A stretch of 64,000 nt of DNA. Origin: Craterostigma plantagineum (lineage: Eukaryota > Streptophyta > Magnoliopsida > Lamiales > Linderniaceae). A program made the translations under genes and the position numbers. This document shows, one piece after another, positions 1 through 9,830 of the stretch (the first letter of the stretch is position 1; every line of letters begins with the position of its first letter). The notes beneath the pieces were generated by a model. The model made no database searches. It was not told where the DNA came from and saw only the letters and a list, made by a program, of their open reading frames with translations. The stretch is from assembly GCA_027422505.1 (NCBI GenBank), contig JAPQWV010000408.1, positions 491,563-555,562 on the forward strand, read 5' to 3'.

Positions 1-414
1 CGTTGCATCTGATGAACGTTCGGCGTCGCCACTTTCAAGTCCTGCCTTTTCAAGAAAATTATCAAACGAGAAAGATTCTGATGCAACTAACCGATTCCCA
101 GTCTCCTCGGCCTTTCCTACTTGACTTATATGTCCAACCTTCTCCACAGCCGATGATAACTCCTCGGCTCCTTTACTATTACTGCTAATCTTGGCCAAAC
201 CAACCTCACCATTGCTATCAAGATCATTGATGTTCAAATTGGCAAAGGCCTGAGCAGGCTCATCCGTTACGGTCCCATCTGCTATAAAGGCAGCATTAGA
301 TGGTGATGATGATGCTGTGATCTTAAGGTCCACATCATCATCATCATCGTCCACCAGTTTATCGAAGAAATCCTCGTCAGAGTTATCCTCCACAAGTGGA
401 GGATTTGAAGCCAT
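1..414 (-). CDS. SEC16: SEC16 COPII scaffold protein, N-terminal part only
   Basis: Partial gene leaving the window at its left edge; 138 codons are visible, read leftward from the ATG at 412-414, and the frame is open to base 1. The protein starts MASNPPLVEDNSDEDFFDKL and then runs into five aspartates, the opening I know from plant SEC16 (MAIGO5 type) proteins. SEC16 organises COPII coat assembly at ER exit sites. What is visible is acidic, Ser-rich and probably disordered; the central conserved domain and the C-terminal domain lie outside. On the minus strand a gtaag donor at about 657 suggests a 5'UTR intron upstream of the ATG. Identity rests on the N-terminal signature only, so the paralogue cannot be chosen. 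Confidence 0.8.
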   Translation of the reverse strand, partial: MASNPPLVEDNSDEDFFDKLVDDDDDDVDLKITASSSPSNAAFIADGTVTDEPAQAFANLNINDLDSNGEVGLAKISSNSKGAEELSSAVEKVGHISQVGKAEETGNRLVASESFSFDNFLEKAGLESGDAERSSDAT

Positions 415-657
415 TCGTACAAACCCCAACCTCAGATACTACAACAAACTGAACACCAAAAATTCGGGAAATAAAAACCCTAATAAATTTGAGCTAAAAG
501 CACTCAGATCCGACAACAGAAACCGACCCAATCCAATGATTAATCACCGATCCAAACCTCGCAAAAGCGGATAAAAAATTCTTTTTTTTTTCCCTCCGAG
601 GTCACGTGCATGCAACAATTCAACAATCGAACGAGATCTAGGGTTTTACGAGCTTAC

Positions 658-1667
658 CTCCAAATTAGCACAAGCCACAACCCACGAGAAGAACAAAATT
701 CCTACCAATCCGGCGACACCTTCGATCGAACGCTGATTTCCTAAAATATAAAAGAAGAGCTTTACGGGAAAATACTTTTGACTAACAGATCACGCCAAAC
801 ATTTCGAAAATTCTAGTCGGTCGTTTTCCGTACGTATCTGTACATCGAAGAATCTATTTATGTAGATGAACATTTCACGCGCAGAGAGAGAGAGAGAGAG
901 AGAGAGGTGGGTGGATGATGTATGAACGTAGTGACGTGACAAAAAACCTTGGTCTCCCCTTCATTTAATTATTCGTTTTTAACTAACCTAAATTTTATTA
1001 TTTTATTTGCAATGTTGTCCTCAATTTCTTTCATGCAAAAACGCCCATTGTTCAGTGAAATAAAATTTTTAGAATTACATAAACGTACGCGCGAACAATC
1101 TTAGCTGTCAAAATCGATTTGCCACCAACTCCAACCCTTCAGAACCGATCTCAACTTCGCGCGGCATGTCGGCCAAGGTAGGAATCGATTTACCTTTTCA
1201 CTCTACACCGCTCTTGTACGAATTACTTGCCAATTTGCGTTGCTTAGATCCAGGATAGTTGCTATGATACTCTTATTTGCTACGTTCTGTTGTGTTGTTC
1301 AACTGATCGATTGGTTTCGTGTGCTTGTCAATCTAATTCGTAATGGGGAGTATATTGCCCCCTCGAACGTGTGATCTTTGTGATCAAGTTATTCATGTAA
1401 TCTTGATTCTCATCTCATGACTTGTTTCTTTGTTCTTTCTGAGTATTTATCGTTCTCTATTCTAGCTTTTGACTCTCCATGGTGATGCTTGACGTTTTCC
1501 TATGCATTTGGTGTTTCATCAGGGCAATTTCTTGTATTTGGGCTCCCACTTACTTTGACGAACATATAGGATTATCCTTAGTGTATGGTTCAAGTAGAGC
1601 ATTGATTGGTTTGAAGTAAATTCATTTGGAACATTCCATTCTTCTGGACGTTTTGCATCTGGTCACA
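658..1667. promoter_or_regulatory. Divergent promoter and 5'UTR region between SEC16 and the DeSI gene
   Basis: No coding region is seen on either strand. The stretch holds the 5'UTR of the minus-strand SEC16 gene, a pure AG microsatellite at about 885-906, and from roughly 1140 a probable 5'UTR exon of the plus-strand gene ending near 1176 (AAG followed by gtagga). That exon would splice to a second leader exon shortly before 1668. Exact transcription starts cannot be set from sequence alone. Confidence 0.45.
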
Positions 1668-2961
1668 ATGCGTTTGTTTCCATTATCATCTAGCTCAGAA
1701 GTTTCGCCCGTGGATCTCAATAACTCGGAGAAAAGCCATGCGGCAGTGTACTTGAATGTATATGATCTCACTCCTATCAACAATTATCTTTATTGGTTCG
1801 GCCTTGGAATTTTTCATTCTGGTATCGAAGGTAAATGTTTTAACTGTATTCTTTGCTTAGTGTGGTTGAGGACTGCTTGGGATTGCAAGCTTTCTCTGGT
1901 CCTTCTGCATTTTTTAATGGAGCAAAATTTCCTATATGCTTCCTTTTGCTGCTGTTAATTATCTTATCAAATATCATAATAGTTCACGGTTTGGAGTACG
2001 GATTTGGAGCTCATGAGTACCCAAGTAGTGGTGTGTTTGAGGTTGAACCAAGAAGTTGCCCTGGATTTATCTTTCGGCGCTCGATCCATTTGGGAAACAC
2101 TGAGATGACCCCTTCTGAACTGCGGTCGTTTATGGAGCATCTTTCGAGGAATTACCATGGGGATACATACCATTTGATTGCTAAGAACTGCAACCATTTC
2201 ACTGATGATGTAGGCAAACTTCTGACTGGAAAATCCATACCTGGGTGGGTGAATCGATTGGCTCGACTAGGTATGACGAAAAAATATTTATTCTGCATGC
2301 CTAGGTTGAGTAAATTTGTAATCTGTAATACTTTCTTCGTTATCTGAGCATTCGATGGGCTGAACTCGGGAACTGTGAATGCTGAAAGATACTGCTTGTG
2401 CAATTACTAACCAGGGAGAACGGAGACTAGAGAAATCATACTATCTCCAAGAACTGAAGAAAGAACATACTAGAAATAGTTTCATTTCCTTTTAAATCGT
2501 TGAGTAGGCATGTTCATGACTTTACAACACCAATTGACTTTCCGTTTCTCTGTGATTCAGGTTCTTGCTGTAGTTGTCTGCTGCCCGAATGCCTCCAAAC
2601 AACTAAATTCAGACATCTTCCTGAAAATGAAACAAATTCAGGCAAGTCCTTTCCCGTGAAAAGAAAAGGGTTTCTGCAATTAAGTTGGATTTTGATAGTT
2701 TTTGGCTTCAAAACCAGGGGGATGAAAATGACTAATGCAAGTGTTAGTCATTCACAACGTAATGTTTTTGGCTTCAAGTATTATCTTTTCATTCATCTAT
2801 TTTACGTTTTTCAAACAGAAGATAGAAGTGATTCTGGCGCATCATCGGCGACCGCAGAAGGCATCGATGATCTCGATCACCATCGTCTGCTAGTCACACC
2901 AAACAGCGATGTTGCATATTTGGCAGACAAGCCACTGAGGCTTGCAAAGGATGCTCTTTGA
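1668..2961 (+). CDS. DeSI-like PPPDE-domain isopeptidase
   Basis: Exons 1668-1830, 1983-2270, 2561-2641 and 2819-2961 join in frame to 224 residues. The PPPDE papain-like fold spans about residues 27-145: YLNVYDLTP, the catalytic histidine in GIFHSG (His50), SGVFEVEPRSCPGF, and the catalytic cysteine in AKNCNHFTDD (Cys124), followed by the plant signature IPGWVNRLARLG. These enzymes remove ubiquitin or SUMO from targets. The start at 1668 gives an N-terminus of the usual length for plant DeSI-like proteins. The third intron appears to use a GC donor (AG|GCAAGT) with a normal AG acceptor; since it is 177 bases and in frame, its retention would add 59 residues without a stop. The C-terminus is acidic and poorly conserved. 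The substrate is unknown. Confidence 0.87.
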
Positions 2962-3255
2962 AATGATCACTTCTCATCCCCTTCAGCACCACCCTGTATC
3001 TTATCTCTGTTCAACTAATGTGTATGAATGAACGAATGAATACCTTCACATTCACGAAACAGATTCACCAACTTTGTCCTTCAACAACAGTTTCCAGCAA
3101 TTCAGCATACTTACAGGGGAAGGAGTTTCTGAAAGCTACAACAATAATGTAAGAACATCTGACGATTGAAGTTAATAGCAGTTTCCATCCTTCCTAGAAC
3201 ACAAACTTACTGTTTCAGCAGCCTAACAAATCTAATTACACATGAGAACGCCCTA

Positions 3256-4540
3256 CTAACACGAACCGTTTGAGCTAGGGTTTGCATGAAAGGCCGACGG
3301 CCGCGACGAGCCATCGACGAGCCTAAGAGAGAGCACCGATGGGCCAGAACTTAGAGATTCCCCTAAGCTTAGGTTCGACATGCTGACCAACTCATCCACG
3401 TTTATGGGACTCTTCGAATGAACCGCCAATGGCCTTACGAGCTCGTGGGCCCCTTCTCTCATGGGTTCCGGGTCGGTTCGAACCGCGGGCCAGACGGGCA
3501 GGGGCATTGGGAAGAGCGGACCCACATAAGCTGGATAGAGGAACGGCTGCTGAGGGTACTGAGAGTACTCGAGCGTTGGGGCTAATAAAGGTTCGTTTTC
3601 GTTAGAGTTTGCTGATTCCATTGATTCGCATTCTTCTTCGACCGTCGGCGGCGGTGGGGCGGCGGTGGTACTGCCCGTCCCTATTTTGAGAGGTGTGTCC
3701 GATGAGAAAAAGTCCCTCGGTGTTATTACAGCGTCGCTCGACTGTAGAGAATGCTTTGAAATAGAAAAGTGAGACAAGAAAAGATTAGTGGTTAATTTAA
3801 CTATGGGATGGGACGTCATAAGTGTGCTTGCTTACTTCTGCATTATCTGCCACAATATCGAAGAGGCTCGAGCGTCTTTTTCTCCTAGAAATGTTGCTTT
3901 GTCTTATGAAGTACTTTTGTGCATGGCTGGCGACTTGAGTGGGCGTTCGAGTGATGACATAGTTGCGGGAAATTCCACGCCAGTCGCCCTTACCGAGCTT
4001 TTGAAGCCCGAGAAGGAACATCCTATGTTCTTCCTCTGTCCATGGCACACCTGGGAATAATAATACACCAGTTCGAATACAGAGATCAAAAGCATATTCA
4101 GATGGCCATGAAAACTGAACACTGAAAATTATTAACTCGAAAGATGAATAAAACGGATAAAGAACAAAGCGAAGAAGAAACAAAAAAAAAAAGGGGGGGG
4201 GGGGGGGGGGGGGGAACAAAGGGAAACCTTTCTTTCTCTCTCGAGCAGAAGACGACGACCCAGTGACAAAATCCTCCGAGGCATAGCCGTCGGCGACATC
4301 GCCCGACGCCGCCGAAGGATGATCGGGCGTATCCGCCGGAGATTCGTGAAGGGGACCGTTTTGAGGCGTCGCGCTTCCGCTTCCGCCGCCGCCGCCCATG
4401 TAATGGGTCAAATTGCCCATACTCGCGCTCTTTCGGATCGAACCATCGGTCAATCTGACACCAAATAGCTTCACGCCTTTGTTCGGACAGGTCCTCGAGT
4501 TGTGACCGTTGTGGCTGCAATGCGAACACCGGCGAGTCAT
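3256..4540 (-). CDS. KUA1: KUA1/MYBS3-type 1R-MYB transcription repressor with zinc knuckle
   Basis: Three exons (4540-4228, 4050-3836, 3741-3256) give 337 residues. The order of parts is a CCHC zinc knuckle at the N-terminus ([16 protein letters not shown]), the LFGVRLTDG motif near residue 26, a single MYB repeat from about 105 with [11 protein letters not shown] and the SHAQKYF box that reads the third helix, a basic [12 protein letters not shown] segment, and a C-terminal LSLRL (LxLxL, EAR-like repression motif). This is the KUODA1/MYBS3 architecture; such proteins bind I-box/TATCCA-type sites and repress sugar-, peroxidase- and cell-expansion genes. Intron 1 carries a run of about 22 G next to an A run. 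Start choice is firm because the zinc knuckle begins right after the ATG. Confidence 0.9.
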
Positions 4541-5750
4541 CTTCGGCGGCGCAGTGGATTTGCTTGTCGATTCAATTTCTTACAGGATAGGCCTGTTATC
4601 GCATAATCCGATGAAAGGAGCTTAAAAATGTCATTAAAAATGTCAATATCAGCTCGTTTTATACATCTGTGTGTGAATGGGATATACGGATATGGAAGAC
4701 CAAGAAACGGAGATTGACTCAGAGGAGAGGGAGGACACAGAGTGTGCGTGTGTGTGTGTGTTTTTCTGGGACTGTGTAATGAATGATATTTAATTATATG
4801 GGTGGGATTTGCTTAAACTGTGGATAAGCAAGATTTGAATAGATTAATTACGGCTAAGGACAAAGTAAGAAGATGACGTCTCTATCTCTTGTCGGGCTGG
4901 GATCTGTAATAACGGGCAAAGAATAATTAATTGAACCTCGATTTATTCCTGATTTTATATATAAAAAAATATTTGACATGGATAATAAAATTGTATCCAC
5001 TTGGATAGCAAAAACATTGAAATTGGAACTATATAGGCCTATATAGTAAGATGGTGATACAATAGTGGAGTAAAATAGGGATAGTTTGTGATAAAAAGGG
5101 AAGGATAACATATGATCCACATTTTATCCTGACGAGTCTCTTCGAATTTGAGCCGACCAGCTCTCATCTTTGTTCACGTGTCTACTTATATATTTTAATC
5201 TAAACAATATTAACAACCACAAATTGTGTAATTACTATTCCTAAATCTCATCAAGTGGCTGAATTTTTCCATTTTCTTTTAGTTGAATTTATAGCCCAAT
5301 GGGCCTGGGCCCAATTCAATCAAGAGCTTAATCTTATTCTTGAACCGTGACCATCCATTAAGACAATGGTAGCCCATGAATCTTGGAAAGAAATGTGAAA
5401 TTCTAAGAGCTTAAACAATCTAACATTAAGGGGAAACCATAGAAGATGGGCATCCATTACAACCTCAATCCTTTCAATGGCGTACAGTTGATAAATATAT
5501 TTACGTTCACGAACAAAAAGCCTACAACTATTCTACTATATATACGTCGTTTCCCTTTCCCATTGCATGCAACCTGTAAAAAAAGGAAAGAGAAGACATA
5601 CACGCATACATGTATATAGACAACAGCCTTCATCTCTGCGAAACATCTCTCTGCAAATCCGTTGTAGAGTTCGTATATTTCTTTCTATTCTTGTTTATCG
5701 AATCGTCGATTCTCGTCCTAGATAACAAAACCATCAAATCGCACCTAATC
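4541..5750. promoter_or_regulatory. Divergent promoter region of KUA1 and the small plant gene
   Basis: No credible coding region. It includes the KUA1 leader (minus), a TG microsatellite at about 4746-4760, AT-rich DNA, and upstream of the plus-strand gene a TATA-like tatatata at about 5536-5544. The leader of that gene would lie between about 5570 and 5750. Confidence 0.4.
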
Positions 5751-6071
5751 ATGAGTTTGAACTGCCTGGGAAAACACGTAATACACGCAGAAGACGGTGA
5801 AATGGCGACTAGTAATATGGACGTGGTGCATGGCGAGGAAAGAAAGCCCGACCTGCTGCGGGCCTACTTAAGGAGGGTAGAGAGAAACTGGTCGGGCGAT
5901 TTAAGGCCCAAGCCCGATTGTAACAAAATGAGAGGCACGTCAAATCTTGGGCCCGGTAAGAGGCCCGGCCCGATAAGCGAGTCGGCGCCGGCCACGCCAC
6001 GGCTGATGAGGTGCGGTGCTATGAGGCGAGATTGGAGCCTTGAGGACCTCAGGCGAGCCCTTCAGGGATGA
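5751..6071 (+). CDS. Short uncharacterised plant protein with C-terminal RRDWSLEDL motif
   Basis: Single-exon gene of 106 residues starting MSLNCLGKHV. I recognise the layout of a small plant-only family whose members begin MSLNCL or similar and end with a conserved segment like LMRCGAMRRDWSLEDLRRAL, but no function is established that I can name. The middle is basic with repeated Gly-Pro and Arg-Asn-Trp-Ser-Gly (RNWSGD). No signal peptide or membrane segment is evident. An in-frame ATG at 5610 would extend it by 47 mostly hydrophobic residues; the inner start is preferred because the family signature starts there and the upstream part looks like leader. A TATA-like element lies about 210 bases upstream. 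Confidence 0.7.
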   Translation: MSLNCLGKHVIHAEDGEMATSNMDVVHGEERKPDLLRAYLRRVERNWSGDLRPKPDCNKMRGTSNLGPGKRPGPISESAPATPRLMRCGAMRRDWSLEDLRRALQG

Positions 6072-6493
6072 AAAACTTTGAGTAAAGTTATTTATATGCA
6101 TTTGAGTGTGAATGTATAAATATTGTATATATGCGTGTAGTTATTTATATATATAAATCATCTCCCTTCATAAAAATCTGTTCTTGCATGATTTGGCTTT
6201 CTCTCTAAAGTGTAAGGAAAGGTCAAATCTATGATGTAATAACGAAGGAAGAAGGAAATCTTTATTGTAAAACTTTGACTTATGTCCCTTCATAACACTT
6301 TCAAAGGTGTGCCTAAGATCATTTGAAAGCTCGCAATCGCAGTGGGATCATTCAAGAAGAAATTAACTCAAAGCTGCAATAGAATTCTCTTACAAATGGA
6401 CGAGCATTGAATCAGTGAATACACACATTAGTATAACCTAGTCCCAAAGAAGCTGCTTTTTTTTAAACGATTTTCAATTCAAATACGCTCCTT

Positions 6494-7567
6494 TTACGAC
6501 CCTAGAGTCGAAGAAGAAGCCTTGGCGCTGCGAAAGCCTTTCTTCAACTCGGCCACTCTCTTCATACAAGATGCTCTGCTCTTTCCCGGGACAGAAGCTG
6601 TGATTTTCTCCCAACGCATGCTAACGTCTTTAGGAAATGCCTTCAATGCGTTGAGCAAGGCTAAATCCTCTGCACTAGTCCAAGAATCGCTCTTATCATC
6701 TGTGCCCTTTGCAGCCTCTAATTCAAGATTCTGATGATCGAAATTGATCTCAACCTTACTATCGTTGTCACCGTCGAGAGCTCGTTTGTCGATCACCTTC
6801 CTATTCCTCAAGAATTTCTGGTAAGAATCTTGATCGTTCGCCTTCTTCTCTCCGAGTTCTTTAGCCTTAGCTATCACATTCTCTGTTTTGTATCTCCCCT
6901 TCAAGCCTTCTGCAATCGCCTCCCAACGCCCGGGCTTACCCACTGGGTGCTTCACCATCAATTTTTTCAGTAATTCCTCGTCGGTATCATCCCAATTACG
7001 ATCAAATCTACTCTCCTTACGACTAAAGATCGCATTTTTATTCTCATCGAACTCATTTTTCGCACCTGCTAAACCAAGAGGCGCAGTATCCTCACCTTCG
7101 TTAGAGCTTCCCAACCCATCGTCGGATTTCCCAATAAAAGCATCCTCGTAAAAGGATTTCTTCGCTGGTCGGTTGGATTTCCTCGCCGTGGGCTTTTCCG
7201 TTGCTTCGCCGTCGTCTTCCTCGGGGGCGTCGGCGAGCTGTGGGCCGCGGCCGACGCGTATGTCGCCGCCGGTGAGAGCAGTAGGCGCGAAAGGACCCAG
7301 TAGGAGGGACGCTGAGATCCATAAGAGGACGGACTTGATCGGCTCTGAATCGAAGTAGACGACGGCGAGTAAGAGGACGACGATCGACAGCAAAATGGAA
7401 GCGAAAAGGCTCGGCCGGCGAAGGGATGACAGAATCTGTGAAGAAGGAGCGAGGGATTGATCAGGTGATTTTGTCGATTGATTGGATTGAAGGAGGAATC
7501 TTGGTTTGCTTTCATATTCGTCTAAAAACTCCATTTTTCTTCTGAAGTTTGCAGATCGACGGCTCAT
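6494..7567 (-). CDS. MAMYB: MAMYB, membrane-anchored MYB/SANT protein
   Basis: Intronless gene of 357 residues. Two hydrophobic segments lie at about residues 52-72 (SLFASILLSIVVLLLAVVYF) and 78-96, followed by the conserved LTGGDIRVG motif, then an acidic and lysine-rich linker, a first SANT/MYB-like domain at about 195-240 (WDDTDEELLKKLMVKHP, GRWEAIAEGL) and a second near 297-345 (SWTSAEDLALLNALKAFP, RWEKIT). This matches Arabidopsis MAMYB (At5g45420 from memory), an ER-membrane MYB connected with root hair growth. The first ATG is 7567; an inner ATG at 7534 (MEFLDEYESKPRF) fits the family N-terminus equally well and may be the real start. Upstream, 7603-7660 holds a short GC-rich inverted pair (TTAACGGGC / GCCCGTTAA). 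Confidence 0.85.
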   Translation of the reverse strand: MSRRSANFRRKMEFLDEYESKPRFLLQSNQSTKSPDQSLAPSSQILSSLRRPSLFASILLSIVVLLLAVVYFDSEPIKSVLLWISASLLLGPFAPTALTGGDIRVGRGPQLADAPEEDDGEATEKPTARKSNRPAKKSFYEDAFIGKSDDGLGSSNEGEDTAPLGLAGAKNEFDENKNAIFSRKESRFDRNWDDTDEELLKKLMVKHPVGKPGRWEAIAEGLKGRYKTENVIAKAKELGEKKANDQDSYQKFLRNRKVIDKRALDGDNDSKVEINFDHQNLELEAAKGTDDKSDSWTSAEDLALLNALKAFPKDVSMRWEKITASVPGKSRASCMKRVAELKKGFRSAKASSSTLGS

Positions 7568-7864
7568 CCATTTGTGTGCGTATATCAGCTTCAGCCCATT
7601 GCTTAACGGGCGGGTTGGCCCGAACCGGAATTAATGGGCGGCGGGTCGAACAGCCCGTTAATCATCCTTATTGATGAGTAATTGACATGACCGATGAAAT
7701 AGTTATTATAAATTCAATGGCTATTAAAGCTCATAATAAAACTGATATCCTTACAAGGTTTTCCAAAAGATGGCTTTTGTTTGGTTGTCATCGTCTGAAT
7801 TGCATAGATTTAGTTATGAATTAATCACATATTTTCTTAGTCGAAAGAAATCTGTTAGTCCTTG

Positions 7865-8411
7865 ATTATGATTAGAGCTGTCAAAACGGGCCGGCGGGGC
7901 GGGCCGGCCCGTAACCGCCAAAAGCCCGCCAATGGCGGGGCGGGGGCGGGTAAGCCCGCCATCTGGCGGGCCTAAGAAATGCATAACCGCCCCGCCCCGC
8001 CGGCGGGCGCGGGCCTGGCGGGCTTAGCCCGCCAGGTTAAAATAAAAAAGAAAATATTAAAAAATTATATAAAAAAAGGAAAAAATAAGAAAAAATAATA
8101 AATAATAGAAAAAAATAAATATAAAAATAGGAAAAAAAATAAGAAAAATGAACGAAAATAAATTTAATTTAATAAATTTTTTAATATTAATATATTTATA
8201 TTAATAAGTACCAATTATTATTTTATATTTGCAATATTATATTATAAATAATATAAATTTCTTTTTACTTAATCTGGCGGGCTACCCGCGGGCTAGCCCG
8301 CCCCGCCCCGCCGAGGCGGGCCTAAAATTTCAGAGCCCGCCCCGCCACTTTGGCGGGGCGGGGCGGGCCGGCCCGCTGGCCCAAGCCCGTTTTGACAGCT
8401 CTAATTATGAT
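7865..8411. mobile_element. hAT-type non-autonomous element (MITE) with 8-bp target duplication
   Basis: The element is 7873-8403 (531 bp). Its ends are inverted copies of TAGAGCTGTCAAAACGGGC, and it is flanked by a perfect 8-bp direct repeat ATTATGAT at 7865-7872 and 8404-8411, the target-site length of hAT transposases. Inside each end are GC-rich subterminal repeats built on GGCGGGGCGGGC and its complement, while the core (about 8040-8270) is almost pure A/T. No transposase frame is present, so it must have been moved by an enzyme encoded elsewhere. The perfect duplication and matching ends point to fairly recent insertion. Confidence 0.88.
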
Positions 8412-8810
8412 TTGAGACTAAAAGTAGAACAACACCGAAGTTGTTAATATTATCTTCAGAACATCGTTGAAATGTATTTTTTCCAATTTAGCATTACATG
8501 TTGATTGATAGTTACTACTGATATTTAATTTACTTTGTATATGTGGCAATAAGAGCGAACGAAATGAAGGAAGAACAGCTCAGAGCATAGATCTCGAACC
8601 AAAATCCAGCGAAGCAAAATATTTCCTTTTACTTAAATATATTTTTAATAAATAATTTTTAATTAATTTAATTTGGACTAGCGAATCACACCACTGCACA
8701 AAGACACCATCACACTCTTTCTCCCTCTCAATGTCTCTGTCATCATCTTACTTTTCCTTTTAACCACTGCACTGCACTCGATTTTTTTTTTTCAAAGAGT
8801 TAATTTCGTT

Positions 8811-9194
8811 TCAGCCCCACATAAGCAAGTTTCGTTTGGATTCAGCCCCTGTCAGAAAAAGCAATTAGTTTTAAGGACCCGATTTTTCATACCACTTAAT
8901 CGGTCTGTGGTACCACTTCTTTGTTCTGTAGTACCACTTCTTTGTTATGCAGTACCACATAATTGCTCTGCAATACCACTTAATTGTTCTGCAGTAACAA
9001 TGAAGTGGTACTGCAGAACAAAAGAAGTGGTATTGCAGAGCAATTATGTGGTACTGCGGAACAAAGAAGTGGTACTACAGAACAAAGAAGTGGTACCACA
9101 GACCGATGAAGTGGTATGAAAAATCGGGTCCTTAAAACTAATTGCTTTTTCTGACAGGGGCTGAATCCAAACGAAACTTGCTATGTGGGGCTGA
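8811..9194. mobile_element. Palindromic foldback element, copy 1
   Basis: Nearly the whole element is one long inverted repeat: the left arm from TTCAGCCCCACATAAGCAAG at about 8810 is mirrored by the right arm ending CTTGCTATGTGGGGCTGAA at about 9195, with the turn near 8985-8997. Each arm is made of about 21-bp subrepeats of the form AAGTGGTACTGCAGAACAA that alternate small changes. A related element sits at 45157-45496, which shows that it is a dispersed family. Target duplications are not clear, so the superfamily is not assigned. The single open frame inside (8907-9119) is translated subrepeat and not a gene. Confidence 0.8.
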
Positions 9195-9830
9195 ATTGTA
9201 AAGGTCCCTTTTTCAAACGCCTGTCAATTGTGCTTTAGATTAATACAAATACATACAAGAGAAGGAAGAACAATTAATTAAAAAGAAAAGGGCAATCAAT
9301 CTTCTGTCTGGTAACGAAAGGAAGAGGTAAAGCGGAAGCAAACGCTGACTTGAGCTAACTAGTAAACCTGTGTAGATTCGGACTGCTGAATTTTGACGAG
9401 TTTCAGGGTTTAGAAGGTGATCGGGGGAGGTTTCAGCTGAATTTAGCTGTTTAGTGGTGAAATTCGTTGTCTCTTTTTGTTTTGCTTTTGTGTGGAGGAT
9501 CGTTTGAGCCGAATTTAAACGTACGTGTATCGTAATGCGTGCGTAGCGTTGTGTTTTGCTATACTTTTCTGGTGAGAAGGAGCTAGTATTTGAAGCACAT
9601 ATTCATTGTAGGGAATGTTTCAGACTCATGCTCGTGATTTATTGCCACTCACACTTGGTAGCTTTTATGATGCGCGACAGTCATTGAGTTGGAAATAATT
9701 CGATGAGCTGTAGTTAACTGAGTCTGCATCTGACTGTCGATCTGAGGAACGTGGAGGAAGATTTCACAATTGCATCCCCTTGTTATGCAATGATGTATTG
9801 AATTGATGCTGTTGTAGACGTTGGGCGGGT
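9195..9830 (+). promoter_or_regulatory. Promoter and leader of the glycine-rich protein gene
   Basis: No coding region is seen. The stretch between the foldback element and the ATG at 9831 probably contains the transcription start and a long 5'UTR; the part from about 9300 looks like leader sequence and may include a 5'UTR intron. No unambiguous TATA box could be chosen. Confidence 0.35.

Noticed and set aside
7603..7660. GC-rich inverted pair upstream of MAMYB as a transposon
   Set aside because: Only nine bases pair and no target duplication is present; too little to call.
8229..8447. A Pro/Arg-rich open frame
   Set aside because: It runs through the GC-rich right end of the hAT MITE and beyond; composition explains it.
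8907..9119. A 70-codon open frame rich in Val, Leu, Cys and Lys
   Set aside because: It is translated subrepeat of the palindromic foldback element; the periodic peptide follows the DNA repeat.
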